Assembly: GCF_000187245.1 (NCBI RefSeq)
Contig: NC_027861.1
Span: 1,364,001 to 1,428,000 of the forward strand
Length of the DNA: 64,000 nucleotides
Origin: Ogataea parapolymorpha DL-1
Lineage: Eukaryota; Ascomycota; Pichiomycetes; Pichiales; Pichiaceae
Reading direction: 5' to 3'
Part shown: positions 18,330 through 26,771 of the stretch, in pieces
Layout of the letters: every line of letters begins with the position of its first letter
Position numbering within the stretch: the stretch's first letter is position 1
Position numbers and translations under genes: made by a program
The notes under the pieces: model-generated
Seen by the model: the letters and a program-made list of their open reading frames with translations, nothing else
Told to the model about the DNA's origin: nothing
Database searches by the model: none

Positions 18330-18403
18330 TACCCGGAGTGAATATTTTTTTTTTACAAGAAAATTAATGCTCGGAAAAAATTGTTAGCACATTTTCTTTT
18401 AAT

Positions 18404-18513
18404 GTAAGTACACCTGTTATGATGATATCTTTTCTCAGCTCACTCTGAAGCGCATGAAGAGACTATCTGTTCCAACATTCATCACTTATCTGAGCAGTGG
18501 TACTAACTATTAG
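18404..18513 (+). other. 110-nt intron of an apparently non-coding transcript, hosting a C/D snoRNA
   Basis: Starts GTAAGT (18404-18409), has the full yeast branch sequence TACTAAC (18501-18507) and ends TATTAG at 18513, 8 nt after the branch A. Neither flank is coding: the 5' exon would lie in the 74-bp gap after the CWC23 start, and the 3' exon runs antisense into the YBP1 3' end. The interior is filled by a box C/D snoRNA. Confidence 0.75.
18414..18498 (+). ncRNA. Intronic box C/D snoRNA, predicted guide for 25S rRNA A2946 (snR71-like)
   Basis: Box C ATGATGA 18419-18425, D' CTGA 18445-18448, C' ATGAAGA 18454-18460 and D CTGA 18490-18493 are in the canonical order and spacing. A short CTG/CAG terminal stem (18414-18416 with 18495-18497) closes it. 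The bases before D' (CTCAGCTCAC, 18434-18443) pair with yeast 25S GTGAGCTGGG (one G-U pair) as I recall it. The base five upstream of D' then sits opposite the A of GUGAGC, the site methylated as Am2946 under snR71 in S. cerevisiae. Bases 18474-18484 also match 25S TGATGAATGTT but are out of register for methylation by box D. Ends are approximate. Confidence 0.72.
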
Positions 18514-18531
18514 TGGCTATAAACAGAATTA

Positions 18532-20415
18532 CTATATTTTATAAAATTCGGCAGCCTTGTCGATGCTGAATTCGACCAAGTAGACGAGCTGTTGGTACGA
18601 CGAGTCCAGCTTTGACAGGCGGCTCTTGATGGTGCTGATACGCTTTTGAACGTCGTCTTTGTTGAACTTTTTGACCGAAAGGATCAGGTTGATGTATGCC
18701 AGTAACGTATCGCATATGACTCGGTCGACGGTTTCTTCAGCAAACGTTTCCTCTATTGCCGTGTCCAGCAGCTGCAGAATCTTGTTCCCGCGCTCCTCCG
18801 TGAATGTGATGTATTTCAACTCGCGAGGTGGCAACGAAGGAGCAGAGAGCTGCAGATTCTCCATTTGCTTTTCCACCGGAGCAGGTTTGGTGCGGAGAAT
18901 CAGGTCTTTGAGAATTCCAATCATGGACGTTCTCACAGACTCCGCAGAGCAGTTCTCCAGTGTGTCGATCACAAACTCGTAAGCGTCTTGCTCTTTCAAG
19001 TTGATCAGCACTTTCATCGTTAGCGAGTAGAACAGTTTGCGGATGTTGAAGTCAGAGAATTCGAGACACAGAGAAGACAGACTTTGAAGATATCCCAGAA
19101 TAAGAGTTTTGTCTTCCTTGGTGTACTCAAACCCTTCTTTCTCAAGTACTGACATGCTTAAGATCACCAGACTAACGATGGCTCCTCCATGCACATTGGT
19201 GGTGCTCATCAGATACGGGATCAGGATGCACAATTGTAGCTTGACCAGTTGCAAAAACGATGGCAACGGAGTTTTGTATTGCGTTCCCTCCACAAACCGA
19301 CTAAACGTGTAGAGCACAATAGAAGCGACGGCAGAAACTGGAATTGTTTCCGGGTCTTTCTGTCTGAACTCAGTAGAGTTGTAGTTCTCAATAACAAGTT
19401 TGAAAATATCCTCGTTCTCGCTAATTGCAGCATTTTCAAACACTTTTTCTGCCTTGTGGATTTCCTCGCCAAACGACTTGTCCAGCTCCACGTCCATAGA
19501 CATTGACAGACTCACAAAGCGTCCCAAAAATTCGAGCGAGAGCACATGGTCGCCATCTTTCATTGGTCTCACATTCGGATACACGGCCGAAAGTAGTTCC
19601 AGAGCCAAGGTAGCAGAGGCAGTTTCGGCCGCAACGGACAGAAGCAGCAGCAGCAGTTTCCGCTGGAGGTAATTTTCCTGATCAACCAGCTTTGTCAGGT
19701 CCTGTATCGAGTCCGTATTCGTGTTTGGGATGTCCGGCGGGACGTAATCTCTAGTGAACGTGTAGACGCGGCGAGCGACGGCGAGATCGGTCATAGGCTG
19801 GTCTGGATTCTTCATAAAATTCACCAAGGCAGAAACAACCATTCCCAGGAACTTCGATGGATATATGGTCTGGTTGCGGCGTAAACTGGTATTCACCAAC
19901 TCCAGCATCAAGTGGAACTTGATCGCACGGATTCCTTCCTGCTGTCTCAGAATGAGAGGCGTATCGGAAGTCTGGCTTTGTTCGGCCTCGACCGCATCGA
20001 GGTCAAGTCTGAGGTCGCGTATGATTTCGCACCCAGCTAATAGCAGCTCTTTCGGATTGCCATAATGTGCCAATGTGTCGAAAATCTTCATAATGTACAC
20101 GAGCGACTTGATTTCGACCAATGGACGCGGCATGTAATCCACGTGGCAGAATTTGAGAAGAAGGGCAGGTAGGTCCCAGCCAATTTCATACAGAATTTCG
20201 TGGTGGCGGGTAAAAATGTCTAGCAGCTTCTCTAGTATCTGCTCGCGTTCCTCTTCGTTGTATAGATTGGGTTCCCCTATGTAAACGTCTAAAATTGTCA
20301 AAAACGAGATGTAATCTTTAGACTGCAGACAGTCCTTGGCCCCTTCTTCTAGCACCAGCAGCGTTTTCGCCAAATCGGCAGGCTCGCGCGGCTCAGCATC
20401 ATTAGTCTCCGACAT
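18532..20415 (-). CDS. YBP1: Yap1-binding protein of the Ybp1/Ybp2 family
   Basis: 627 residues from the first true ATG. The all-helical, glomulin-like protein has the family motif YEIGWDLPALLLKFC near residue 75; S. cerevisiae Ybp1 has GEIGWDLPKGLLKFL at the equivalent place. Ybp1 supports peroxide sensing by bringing Yap1 to Hyr1/Gpx3, while its paralogue Ybp2 acts at kinetochores. With a single gene visible I cannot say which role this one has. The 3' end may be covered by the antisense snoRNA host transcript. Confidence 0.85.
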   Translation of the reverse strand: MSETNDAEPREPADLAKTLLVLEEGAKDCLQSKDYISFLTILDVYIGEPNLYNEEEREQILEKLLDIFTRHHEILYEIGWDLPALLLKFCHVDYMPRPLVEIKSLVYIMKIFDTLAHYGNPKELLLAGCEIIRDLRLDLDAVEAEQSQTSDTPLILRQQEGIRAIKFHLMLELVNTSLRRNQTIYPSKFLGMVVSALVNFMKNPDQPMTDLAVARRVYTFTRDYVPPDIPNTNTDSIQDLTKLVDQENYLQRKLLLLLLSVAAETASATLALELLSAVYPNVRPMKDGDHVLSLEFLGRFVSLSMSMDVELDKSFGEEIHKAEKVFENAAISENEDIFKLVIENYNSTEFRQKDPETIPVSAVASIVLYTFSRFVEGTQYKTPLPSFLQLVKLQLCILIPYLMSTTNVHGGAIVSLVILSMSVLEKEGFEYTKEDKTLILGYLQSLSSLCLEFSDFNIRKLFYSLTMKVLINLKEQDAYEFVIDTLENCSAESVRTSMIGILKDLILRTKPAPVEKQMENLQLSAPSLPPRELKYITFTEERGNKILQLLDTAIEETFAEETVDRVICDTLLAYINLILSVKKFNKDDVQKRISTIKSRLSKLDSSYQQLVYLVEFSIDKAAEFYKI

Positions 20416-20527
20416 TTGACAATCGTAATGCACAACAAGTCAATACTGCCAAAATATAAAGTGCGGAAAACCATCATTTCGCAGTTTACGTAATCCTGTA
20501 AGAATAAGTGGGCCACCCGTGCACCAT

Positions 20528-21760
20528 CTACGAAGCATACTTCTCCCAGCCGTCGGGCTTCTTGAGTCCCATGAGATTGTAGAACTTGGATGTGCAGCTG
20601 TACGGCCTGAATGTAAAGTCGTCATTAGGAGCACACATGCATTTCTTCTCTTTCCGGATCGTCTCATCGATAGGACAATTGTGGAACGGAACGTGGTAGT
20701 AGCCGATATCGTTGAAGAAGTGCACCTGGTCCTTTGGCATAAACAGAGCAACGGCAATCGAGTGCACCGGTGCGTCTCCCCATCTCTCGTAGAAGAATCC
20801 GCCAGCCTTGTCGAGATACTCGAAATATTTGAGGTATGCCTCGCTTCTCCAGAAATCAAGAGCACCGACCTCAAAGTTGGACCAGAAGTGGCAGCCGTTG
20901 TAGCTGCTTCCGCCGTCCTCGGAGATCCATTCCATCAAGTTATCCTCGGCAAGGTACTGTGGGTTCTCCTTGATGAACTCCTTGGTGGTCTTCCACAGCG
21001 TAGGAATGGTCTCCTTGTATTCTGGTAGCGAGATGGTCCAGCCGTATGATTTCTTGTTTTCTCTCATGAACTTGAACACGTCGTAGTCGACGTCGCAGTA
21101 GATCTTGATACCTGGCTCAACTCTCCAGTAGTAGTCGTACTCCTCAAGCAGAGGGTGTCTGAAGAAAAATCCGGACTCGTACCGACACATGTGTCTGTAC
21201 GAGATGGAGTCACCATAGATGATTTTCTTCTCACGCATTTCCTCACGCACTTGGGCGGCCTTGTCGGTGTCGATCCAAGGAGGGAAGCTCCATTGTTCCT
21301 TGGAGATCTGTCCGTACTTGGTCTTTCCGGAGCAGAAGGAGGAGGTGACTTTCTTGAACTCCTCGCTGAACTCGCCGTCATTCAGGAAAACCCAGTCGTA
21401 GTGGAATTTCGAGTTGAATCTGTCTTCAATTTCTCTGATCGAGCCCACCAGCTCCCAGAGATCCTGATTTCTGGCCAGAGAAACAAAAGTTGCTCTTTCT
21501 TTGCCACCAAAAGCAGGAGCAGCAACGTCAGAGGTCTCCTTGGGCTTGGAAACGGCAGCGTCGACAGCCTTTTCGGCCGTTGGCTGGGCCGGCTGGGCCA
21601 CACTCGACAAGGCGTCGTTAGCGGTCGAACCGGTCGCTGGAGCAACGCCGGGAGAAATGGTGTAGGACGAGGATGATCCCTTGGTCAGGATGTATCCGCA
21701 GAACACCAGCACCAAGGCGAAGATCCCAAACCTAATCAGTCTAGCGTTTGCGCGTGCCAT
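20528..21760 (-). CDS. KRE2/KTR-family Golgi alpha-1,2-mannosyltransferase (copy 1 of 3)
   Basis: 410 residues from ATG 21760. Type II membrane protein: short basic cytoplasmic end, one anchor (FGIFALVLVFCGYIL), a Ser/Ala/Thr-rich stem to about residue 90, then the GT15 catalytic domain. Family blocks are ERATFVSLARNQDL, FHYDWVFLND, SYRHMCRYESGFFF, YYWRVEPGIKIYCDVDYD, YNGCHFWSNFEV and GGFFYERWGDAPVHSIAVALF. It transfers mannose from GDP-mannose to O-linked and N-linked glycans in the Golgi. First of three same-strand family members; its compact stem is most like Kre2/Mnt1. Confidence 0.95.
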   Translation of the reverse strand: MARANARLIRFGIFALVLVFCGYILTKGSSSSYTISPGVAPATGSTANDALSSVAQPAQPTAEKAVDAAVSKPKETSDVAAPAFGGKERATFVSLARNQDLWELVGSIREIEDRFNSKFHYDWVFLNDGEFSEEFKKVTSSFCSGKTKYGQISKEQWSFPPWIDTDKAAQVREEMREKKIIYGDSISYRHMCRYESGFFFRHPLLEEYDYYWRVEPGIKIYCDVDYDVFKFMRENKKSYGWTISLPEYKETIPTLWKTTKEFIKENPQYLAEDNLMEWISEDGGSSYNGCHFWSNFEVGALDFWRSEAYLKYFEYLDKAGGFFYERWGDAPVHSIAVALFMPKDQVHFFNDIGYYHVPFHNCPIDETIRKEKKCMCAPNDDFTFRPYSCTSKFYNLMGLKKPDGWEKYAS

Positions 21761-21961
21761 TTTGTTAACAGATTGTAGTTTAAGAGTTTTTTTGACACCT
21801 AAGGAGGGTAAGCGGCCGCTGAAACGCGAAAAAATTATGCAAAAAAGCACGCGACATAAGCCTTGCTCGGCTTTACTGAGGTGCGTCGGGCATCGAATAC
21901 TTCACTCTATTTAGGCAAGCGGGCATGCCAGTATATACAACGTGTCGAGTCAAAGGCCATC

Positions 21962-23668
21962 TTAGCTAGCCGCTGGTGTTTTGGCAGCGCGCAGCCGCTC
22001 CTCCTTCTCCTTCTGCTTGCGCTGTCTTCTCTCCTCAGCCCGCTGGCGTCTCTCCTCAGCCCGCTGCTTGGCTGCCTCTTTTCTGCGCTCCATTTCCTCC
22101 TTCTTGCGCTGCTGCTCCTGCTCTTGTCGCTCAGCCACAAGGTTTTTGTATTTTTCAAAGTCGGCCATGTGTGGCTGGTGCGCAACATCCATATAGTGCA
22201 GGTTGCAGCTCGAACCTGACGTGATCGACCAGTCCAGTCCCGGGTCGCACGTGCACCGCGCCTGGCGTCTGAATGCGTCGTCCAGCGGACACGAGCCCGC
22301 CACCGTGTGTTTGTACGAAATGTCTGTGAACAGATGGATCTCGCTCGCACGCATCATCTTGGCCACCGCTATCGTGTGCACGGGAGCGTCTCCCCACCGC
22401 TCGTAAAAGAAGCCACCCGCACGGTCCAGATGCTGCACATAGCCCTCGTACACGGGGTTGCGGTAGAAGTCAAGGTTGGCGATCTCGAAGTTCGACCAGA
22501 AGTGGCACAGGTTGTATGTGCGGCCGTTGTCTCCAGAGACGAAGGAGAGCAGGTTTTCCTCGTCGGACGGGATTTGCTCCGCCACCTCGGGCCGCAGGAA
22601 GTAGTCCAGACTCGTCTTCCACAGCGTCGGAATCGTCTTGGGAAATTCTGTGAGCGTCAGCGTGAACCCATAGTTGACTTTGTTTTCCACCATGTATTTG
22701 AACGGATCGGTCAGGATATCGCATCCGTACTCGATCGACGGCTCCACTCGCCAATAATACTGGTAATCGTCCATGATCGGGTGTTTGTAGAAGAACAGCG
22801 AGTTGAAACGGCACATGTGGCGGTAGCTCTCGCTTGAACCGTACGCCACGTTCGCATACTGTCTTGACTCTCTGATCTCTTTGGCCTTCTGAACATCAAT
22901 GTGCTCTGGATACGACCAGTGCTCGTACGGAATGATCCCGTACCGCGCAGTCCCCGACACCATTGCCGAGGTCTGCTTGATGAACTCGTCCGTGAACGGC
23001 TTGTCGTTGAGAAAAACCCAGTCGTACTGATAGTTTCTGTTGAACCGGCTCTCCAACTGCTGAATCGACTGCAGCATCTCGTAGAGCTCTTCGTTGCGCA
23101 CGAGCGTCAGCATCGTGGCGTTCTGCTTGGCAGGGTTGCCGAATTTCTCCTTCACCACGCGGATTTGCTCGTACGGCTTGTACTCGCTGGTCATGGATCC
23201 TCGGTATCCGGGCGGAAGCGGTGCCTTGTCGGGGTTGCGTTTCTGGGGGTTGTCGAGCTTGGTGCCTTCCAGGGGGTTTCTTGGGATCTCCTGGACGGGC
23301 TCAGACGCTGGCATCTCACTAGACTCCGTCGATGGATCGCTGTGCTGTTCGCCAGTGACTTCGAGGTTGGTGACCAGCGGGGACTCCTCGTCGGCTTTGT
23401 GGTCCTGCTGCTCCTTGGCAGGCTCCTGGACAGGTTCCTGGACAGGCTCCTTGGGCTCCTTGGTTGTTTCCGGCACCGGCGACGCCCCCGTCTGATCCAG
23501 CGACACAAACGTGCCGTTGTAAGCCTCCATGTGTTTGGTGAGCTCCTGAATGGACGTCTGGAACCGCTGCGTCTGGTCCACTGTGCCGAGCGTGATCAGC
23601 AGGACCGCCAGCACAGAGCCCAGCGTGAGAAACCGTAATCGTGAAGAACGCAGCATTCGAAGTCTCAT
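21962..23668 (-). CDS. KRE2/KTR-family mannosyltransferase with long stem and charged tail (copy 2 of 3)
   Basis: 568 residues, much longer than the family norm of about 400-440. After a membrane anchor (about residues 8-30) comes a long Pro/Glu/Lys stem with EPVQEPVQEPAKE-like repeats (to about 150). The GT15 domain follows, with NYQYDWVFLND, SYRHMCRFNSLFFY, YYWRVEPSIEYGCDI, YNLCHFWSNFEI and GGFFYERWGDAPVHTIAVA. A C-terminal Arg/Glu/Lys helix of about 65 residues with near-identical RAEERRQ units closes the protein; it is not present in copies 1 and 3. Stem and tail have probably expanded by short repeats. Confidence 0.93.
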   Translation of the reverse strand: MRLRMLRSSRLRFLTLGSVLAVLLITLGTVDQTQRFQTSIQELTKHMEAYNGTFVSLDQTGASPVPETTKEPKEPVQEPVQEPAKEQQDHKADEESPLVTNLEVTGEQHSDPSTESSEMPASEPVQEIPRNPLEGTKLDNPQKRNPDKAPLPPGYRGSMTSEYKPYEQIRVVKEKFGNPAKQNATMLTLVRNEELYEMLQSIQQLESRFNRNYQYDWVFLNDKPFTDEFIKQTSAMVSGTARYGIIPYEHWSYPEHIDVQKAKEIRESRQYANVAYGSSESYRHMCRFNSLFFYKHPIMDDYQYYWRVEPSIEYGCDILTDPFKYMVENKVNYGFTLTLTEFPKTIPTLWKTSLDYFLRPEVAEQIPSDEENLLSFVSGDNGRTYNLCHFWSNFEIANLDFYRNPVYEGYVQHLDRAGGFFYERWGDAPVHTIAVAKMMRASEIHLFTDISYKHTVAGSCPLDDAFRRQARCTCDPGLDWSITSGSSCNLHYMDVAHQPHMADFEKYKNLVAERQEQEQQRKKEEMERRKEAAKQRAEERRQRAEERRQRKQKEKEERLRAAKTPAAS

Positions 23669-23815
23669 AAAAACAAGTGCCTGGTGTCTCGAGATATATA
23701 TAAACTAAAGTGGCTTGTGAACGCAGTAAATATCGTGTACGGGCGAAATTTCTTGCCGAAGGAAAACAATCCTGCAAGGCTTGGCCTGGGGCGACAGATC
23801 GCCTTAGACCGGTGA

Positions 23816-23859
23816 GTGCGCCAGGGACGCGGGCTTAGAAGGTTCTGTTCCTGGCGCAC
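23816..23859. repeat. 10-bp perfect inverted repeat in the copy 2 promoter
   Basis: GTGCGCCAGG at 23816-23825 and its exact complement at 23850-23859, with 24 bases between; pairing extends 2 bp further inward with one G-U pair. It lies about 150-190 bp upstream of the copy 2 start and 100 bp past the copy 3 stop. Could be a terminator-type hairpin of copy 3 or a dimeric factor site; no known motif recognised. Confidence 0.8.
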
Positions 23860-23958
23860 GTGCGGCCTGTCGAGGAGTGCAAAAAAAATGGACGTTCTGC
23901 TACGACGGAGAATCAGTGTGCGGCTTTGTGCTCGGTTCTTGGCGATTGCTAAAAAAAA

Positions 23959-25107
23959 CTATAGATCCGCATACTCTTTCCAGTTCGGAGGCAGCGCGCG
24001 ATTGGTGACCTTGTAGTACCGCTGGCCGCACGAATAGCCGCGGAACGTGAAGTCCGAATCCTTGTTGCAGCTGCATCTGTTGTTGATCCAAACGTTGTCG
24101 TCCAGCGGACACATCGAGTACACTCCGTGGTTGTACCCTATGTCGTCGAAGAAGTGGATCTTGTCGCGGTCCAGAAACAGCGACACGGCGATCGAGTGCA
24201 CAGGCGCGTCTCCCCACCGCTCGTAGAAAAAGCCTCCCGAAGCGTCCAGATAGTTGAAAAAATCCTCATACAACTTCGATCGCCAGAAATCCATGTCTGC
24301 GATCTCGAAATTCGACCAGAAGTGACACAAGTTGTACGAGACGCCATTATCGTCCGAGATGAAGTCCACGAGCGAGTTGGAGTGCTGTGCCTCCGGATTT
24401 ATGCTCAGAAAAGCCCTCACCGTGTCCCACAGCGAGGCTATCGTGGCTCCGAACTCGTAGATCGAGATGGTGAAGCCGTATATTTTCTGCTGTTCGCGCA
24501 TCAGCCTGAACGGGTCGTAGTCGATGTCGCAGTAGAAATCCACATCTGGCTCCACACGCCAGTAGTATTTGTACTGCTGCAATAGCGGGTGTTTGTAGAA
24601 AAAGCCCGAGTTGAACCGGCACATATGTCTATAACTCTCGGAATCGGCGTAAATAATTCCCATGCTGGCCAGCCGCTCGCGCTCCTGCTTGGCCTTTTCC
24701 TGATCTATAAACGAAGGGTAGGACCAGTGCTCCTCAGGAATCAGACCAAATTTGGCCTCGCCAGACACCATGCTGGAAACCTTTGTCTTGAATTCCTCCG
24801 AAAAAGGGACATTGTTGAGGAACACCCAGTCATACTTGTGATTGCGGTTGAAACGGTCCTCCAGATTTTGGATCGACGTGATGATCCCGTTCAGATCCTC
24901 GTTCCGGCACAGACTCAGAATCGTGGCGTTTTCGTGTTTTGTGTTTTCTGTGTCGATCGCCTTATGAACTTCTTGTGGTCTGGGACCGGAAGAATTCTTG
25001 ATCCAAAAAACATTCGCCACCCCAACCAAAAGAAGAAGAGTAACAGCCGCCCGTAGAATGTACGTAGAGTTCAGACGCGCCCGCTGGCGGACGGTCGATA
25101 ATAACAT
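23959..25107 (-). CDS. KRE2/KTR-family mannosyltransferase (copy 3 of 3)
   Basis: 382 residues. Membrane anchor at about residues 15-36 (YILRAAVTLLLLVGVANVFWI), very short stem, then a complete GT15 domain: HENATILSLCRNEDL, HKYDWVFLNN, SYRHMCRFNSGFFYKHP, YYWRVEPDVDFYCDIDYDPF, YNLCHFWSNFEI and GGFFYERWGDAPVHSIAVSLF. The cysteine-rich end (CPLDDNVWINNRCSC) is as in the other copies. Tandem arrangement suggests local duplication followed by divergence of stems and tails. Confidence 0.94.
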   Translation of the reverse strand: MLLSTVRQRARLNSTYILRAAVTLLLLVGVANVFWIKNSSGPRPQEVHKAIDTENTKHENATILSLCRNEDLNGIITSIQNLEDRFNRNHKYDWVFLNNVPFSEEFKTKVSSMVSGEAKFGLIPEEHWSYPSFIDQEKAKQERERLASMGIIYADSESYRHMCRFNSGFFYKHPLLQQYKYYWRVEPDVDFYCDIDYDPFRLMREQQKIYGFTISIYEFGATIASLWDTVRAFLSINPEAQHSNSLVDFISDDNGVSYNLCHFWSNFEIADMDFWRSKLYEDFFNYLDASGGFFYERWGDAPVHSIAVSLFLDRDKIHFFDDIGYNHGVYSMCPLDDNVWINNRCSCNKDSDFTFRGYSCGQRYYKVTNRALPPNWKEYADL

Positions 25108-25246
25108 TTGGAGATCAAATACACTGGCAAGCTGGAAAATTTATACAATTTGTTTCGCTTAGGCCCGCCTGGGACAGGTTTTTTTTTTTCTATTACGCGG
25201 ACCTGCGGCTTGAAAGAAAACGTGGACAATCAGCGCAACGACTATT

Positions 25247-26698
25247 TTATGCTTCTTTGGGTTTCGCACTCCCACGTTCCTCGTTAACCAGCCGAATTAG
25301 GCCCAGCAACATTATCGTGGCAAAGGGTCCAAGCAACGGGGTATACACAGCCATCTTGTGCTCCTCAGGGAAATACATCTGCTGTACCATATCTTTTTGG
25401 AAGAATGCCTTGTCCGACAGCACATAAGCCTTGGCTGCCAGAGAGTTGGCAAAGCCCCAATTGCCGTTTTTGGCTGCGGCTGCAGCTTCCATTATTCTCT
25501 CTATGGCCTGTTCCACTTGTTCACGCGTGCTGTCAGGAACACTAATATTAGGTAATTGCTGACACAGCTTGCACAGAGAGATGAGGTTGTCGATCGATTT
25601 GTGCATGTTCTGCAACGACTGGACTCTGGTGAGGATGTCGGTTCTGATTGTTGGCGACTTCGGCTTGGACGGCGCGCCCACCAGCTGGAACAGCTGCGAG
25701 GCAAAGATCTCCATCACCGGCAGCAGGTCGTCGTACTCGAGCACCTGCTTATCGGTGTTGAGTATTGCTGCGCCTCCCCATTGAGGCACGATGAACGAAT
25801 TTGACACCGAGTTTTCAATGAGAATAGGCCGCACGGCCGCCGCAGGAACGTATGCCACAAAATTGATCACCGGCACCGACTGTGTGTTCTGGTCGAGGCC
25901 CCATTCGGAGTAGTCGATAAATGTGGACGTGTCGGCCTCTTTGAGCAGAAACGCCTTCTGGTCGTCGTCGTACCGCAATGCTATGTTGTCAGACAGTTTC
26001 TCGTAATGCTGGACCTGCGAATCAAGCGTGAAGTTCGCGTACGGCGACAGACTCTGCAGATAGTTCTCGAACAGCGGAGCGGCCTGTTCGATGTCCCAGG
26101 CGATGGGATCGTTACCGCCCTGTAACAGCGACAAAGTGACGTGGTATTTGGGCGAGTACGGCATTTTTATTGCCGATGCCGGCTGGTCGTAGCGCGCGAA
26201 CATCTGGATCTCGTCTGCAAACACGTCCTGTACCAAGGTGCGCGCAATTAGGTCTGCAATTTTGTTGTTACTGATCACCGTCGGCGACGTGTACAGCTTG
26301 ATTTTGCGGTCCTCAAACGGGGAAACGTAGACCTTATCCGCCTCCTCATCCATCACAAGCTCCACCTTGTAGTCGCTGGCTCCTCCAGGACCCGGTCTGA
26401 GGACGACGTGCCACGAAATTGGCAGATCGTAGGACTTCAACAAAGCGTCCAAATGCTGCTGTGCTTCGGCAACCACACCAGAGGCTGTTGCGGCAACCTC
26501 CACGTACACGGGGATCTCGTAACTGACGAACGACGACAGCTGCGACGACATGCTGTATATCTGGGCAGTAGGGAGCTCCGCGCGGTGCACGGACGTGGTG
26601 GCATACCACAGAGGCAGCCCGACAAAAGCACAGAGCAGCAGGATCGAATTGAAGATCCGACGTCTAATTGCGACGTTATCTCCAGAAACAAAAGACAT
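25247..26698 (-). CDS. GPI17: GPI transamidase subunit Gpi17 (PIG-S)
   Basis: 483 residues from the second in-frame ATG; a further 24 codons are open upstream (ATG at 26770) but would sit 1 bp from the MRPL1 stop and look like leader. Two membrane helices bracket a large lumenal domain: near residue 17-37 (IFNSILLLCAFVGLPLWYATT) and near the C-terminus (YTPLLGPFATIMLLGLIRLV). The motif GLPLWYATTSVHRAELP is characteristic of PIG-S/Gpi17. The complex (Gpi8, Gaa1, Gpi16, Gpi17, Gab1) attaches GPI anchors to proteins in the ER. Confidence 0.92.
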   Translation of the reverse strand: MSFVSGDNVAIRRRIFNSILLLCAFVGLPLWYATTSVHRAELPTAQIYSMSSQLSSFVSYEIPVYVEVAATASGVVAEAQQHLDALLKSYDLPISWHVVLRPGPGGASDYKVELVMDEEADKVYVSPFEDRKIKLYTSPTVISNNKIADLIARTLVQDVFADEIQMFARYDQPASAIKMPYSPKYHVTLSLLQGGNDPIAWDIEQAAPLFENYLQSLSPYANFTLDSQVQHYEKLSDNIALRYDDDQKAFLLKEADTSTFIDYSEWGLDQNTQSVPVINFVAYVPAAAVRPILIENSVSNSFIVPQWGGAAILNTDKQVLEYDDLLPVMEIFASQLFQLVGAPSKPKSPTIRTDILTRVQSLQNMHKSIDNLISLCKLCQQLPNISVPDSTREQVEQAIERIMEAAAAAKNGNWGFANSLAAKAYVLSDKAFFQKDMVQQMYFPEEHKMAVYTPLLGPFATIMLLGLIRLVNEERGSAKPKEA

Positions 26699-26771
26699 GG
26701 CAAAATAAATATAGACATTTTTTTTTATATTTAGTGCGTCTAGCCGATCGACGCAGTTAGATATATACATG

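Noticed and set aside
18435..18485. Minus-strand C/D snoRNA (GTGATGA ... CTGA) within the intronic snoRNA region
   Set aside because: The opposite strand also shows one C and one D box, but it lacks a closing stem and lies antisense to well-formed splice signals. The plus-strand model explains more.
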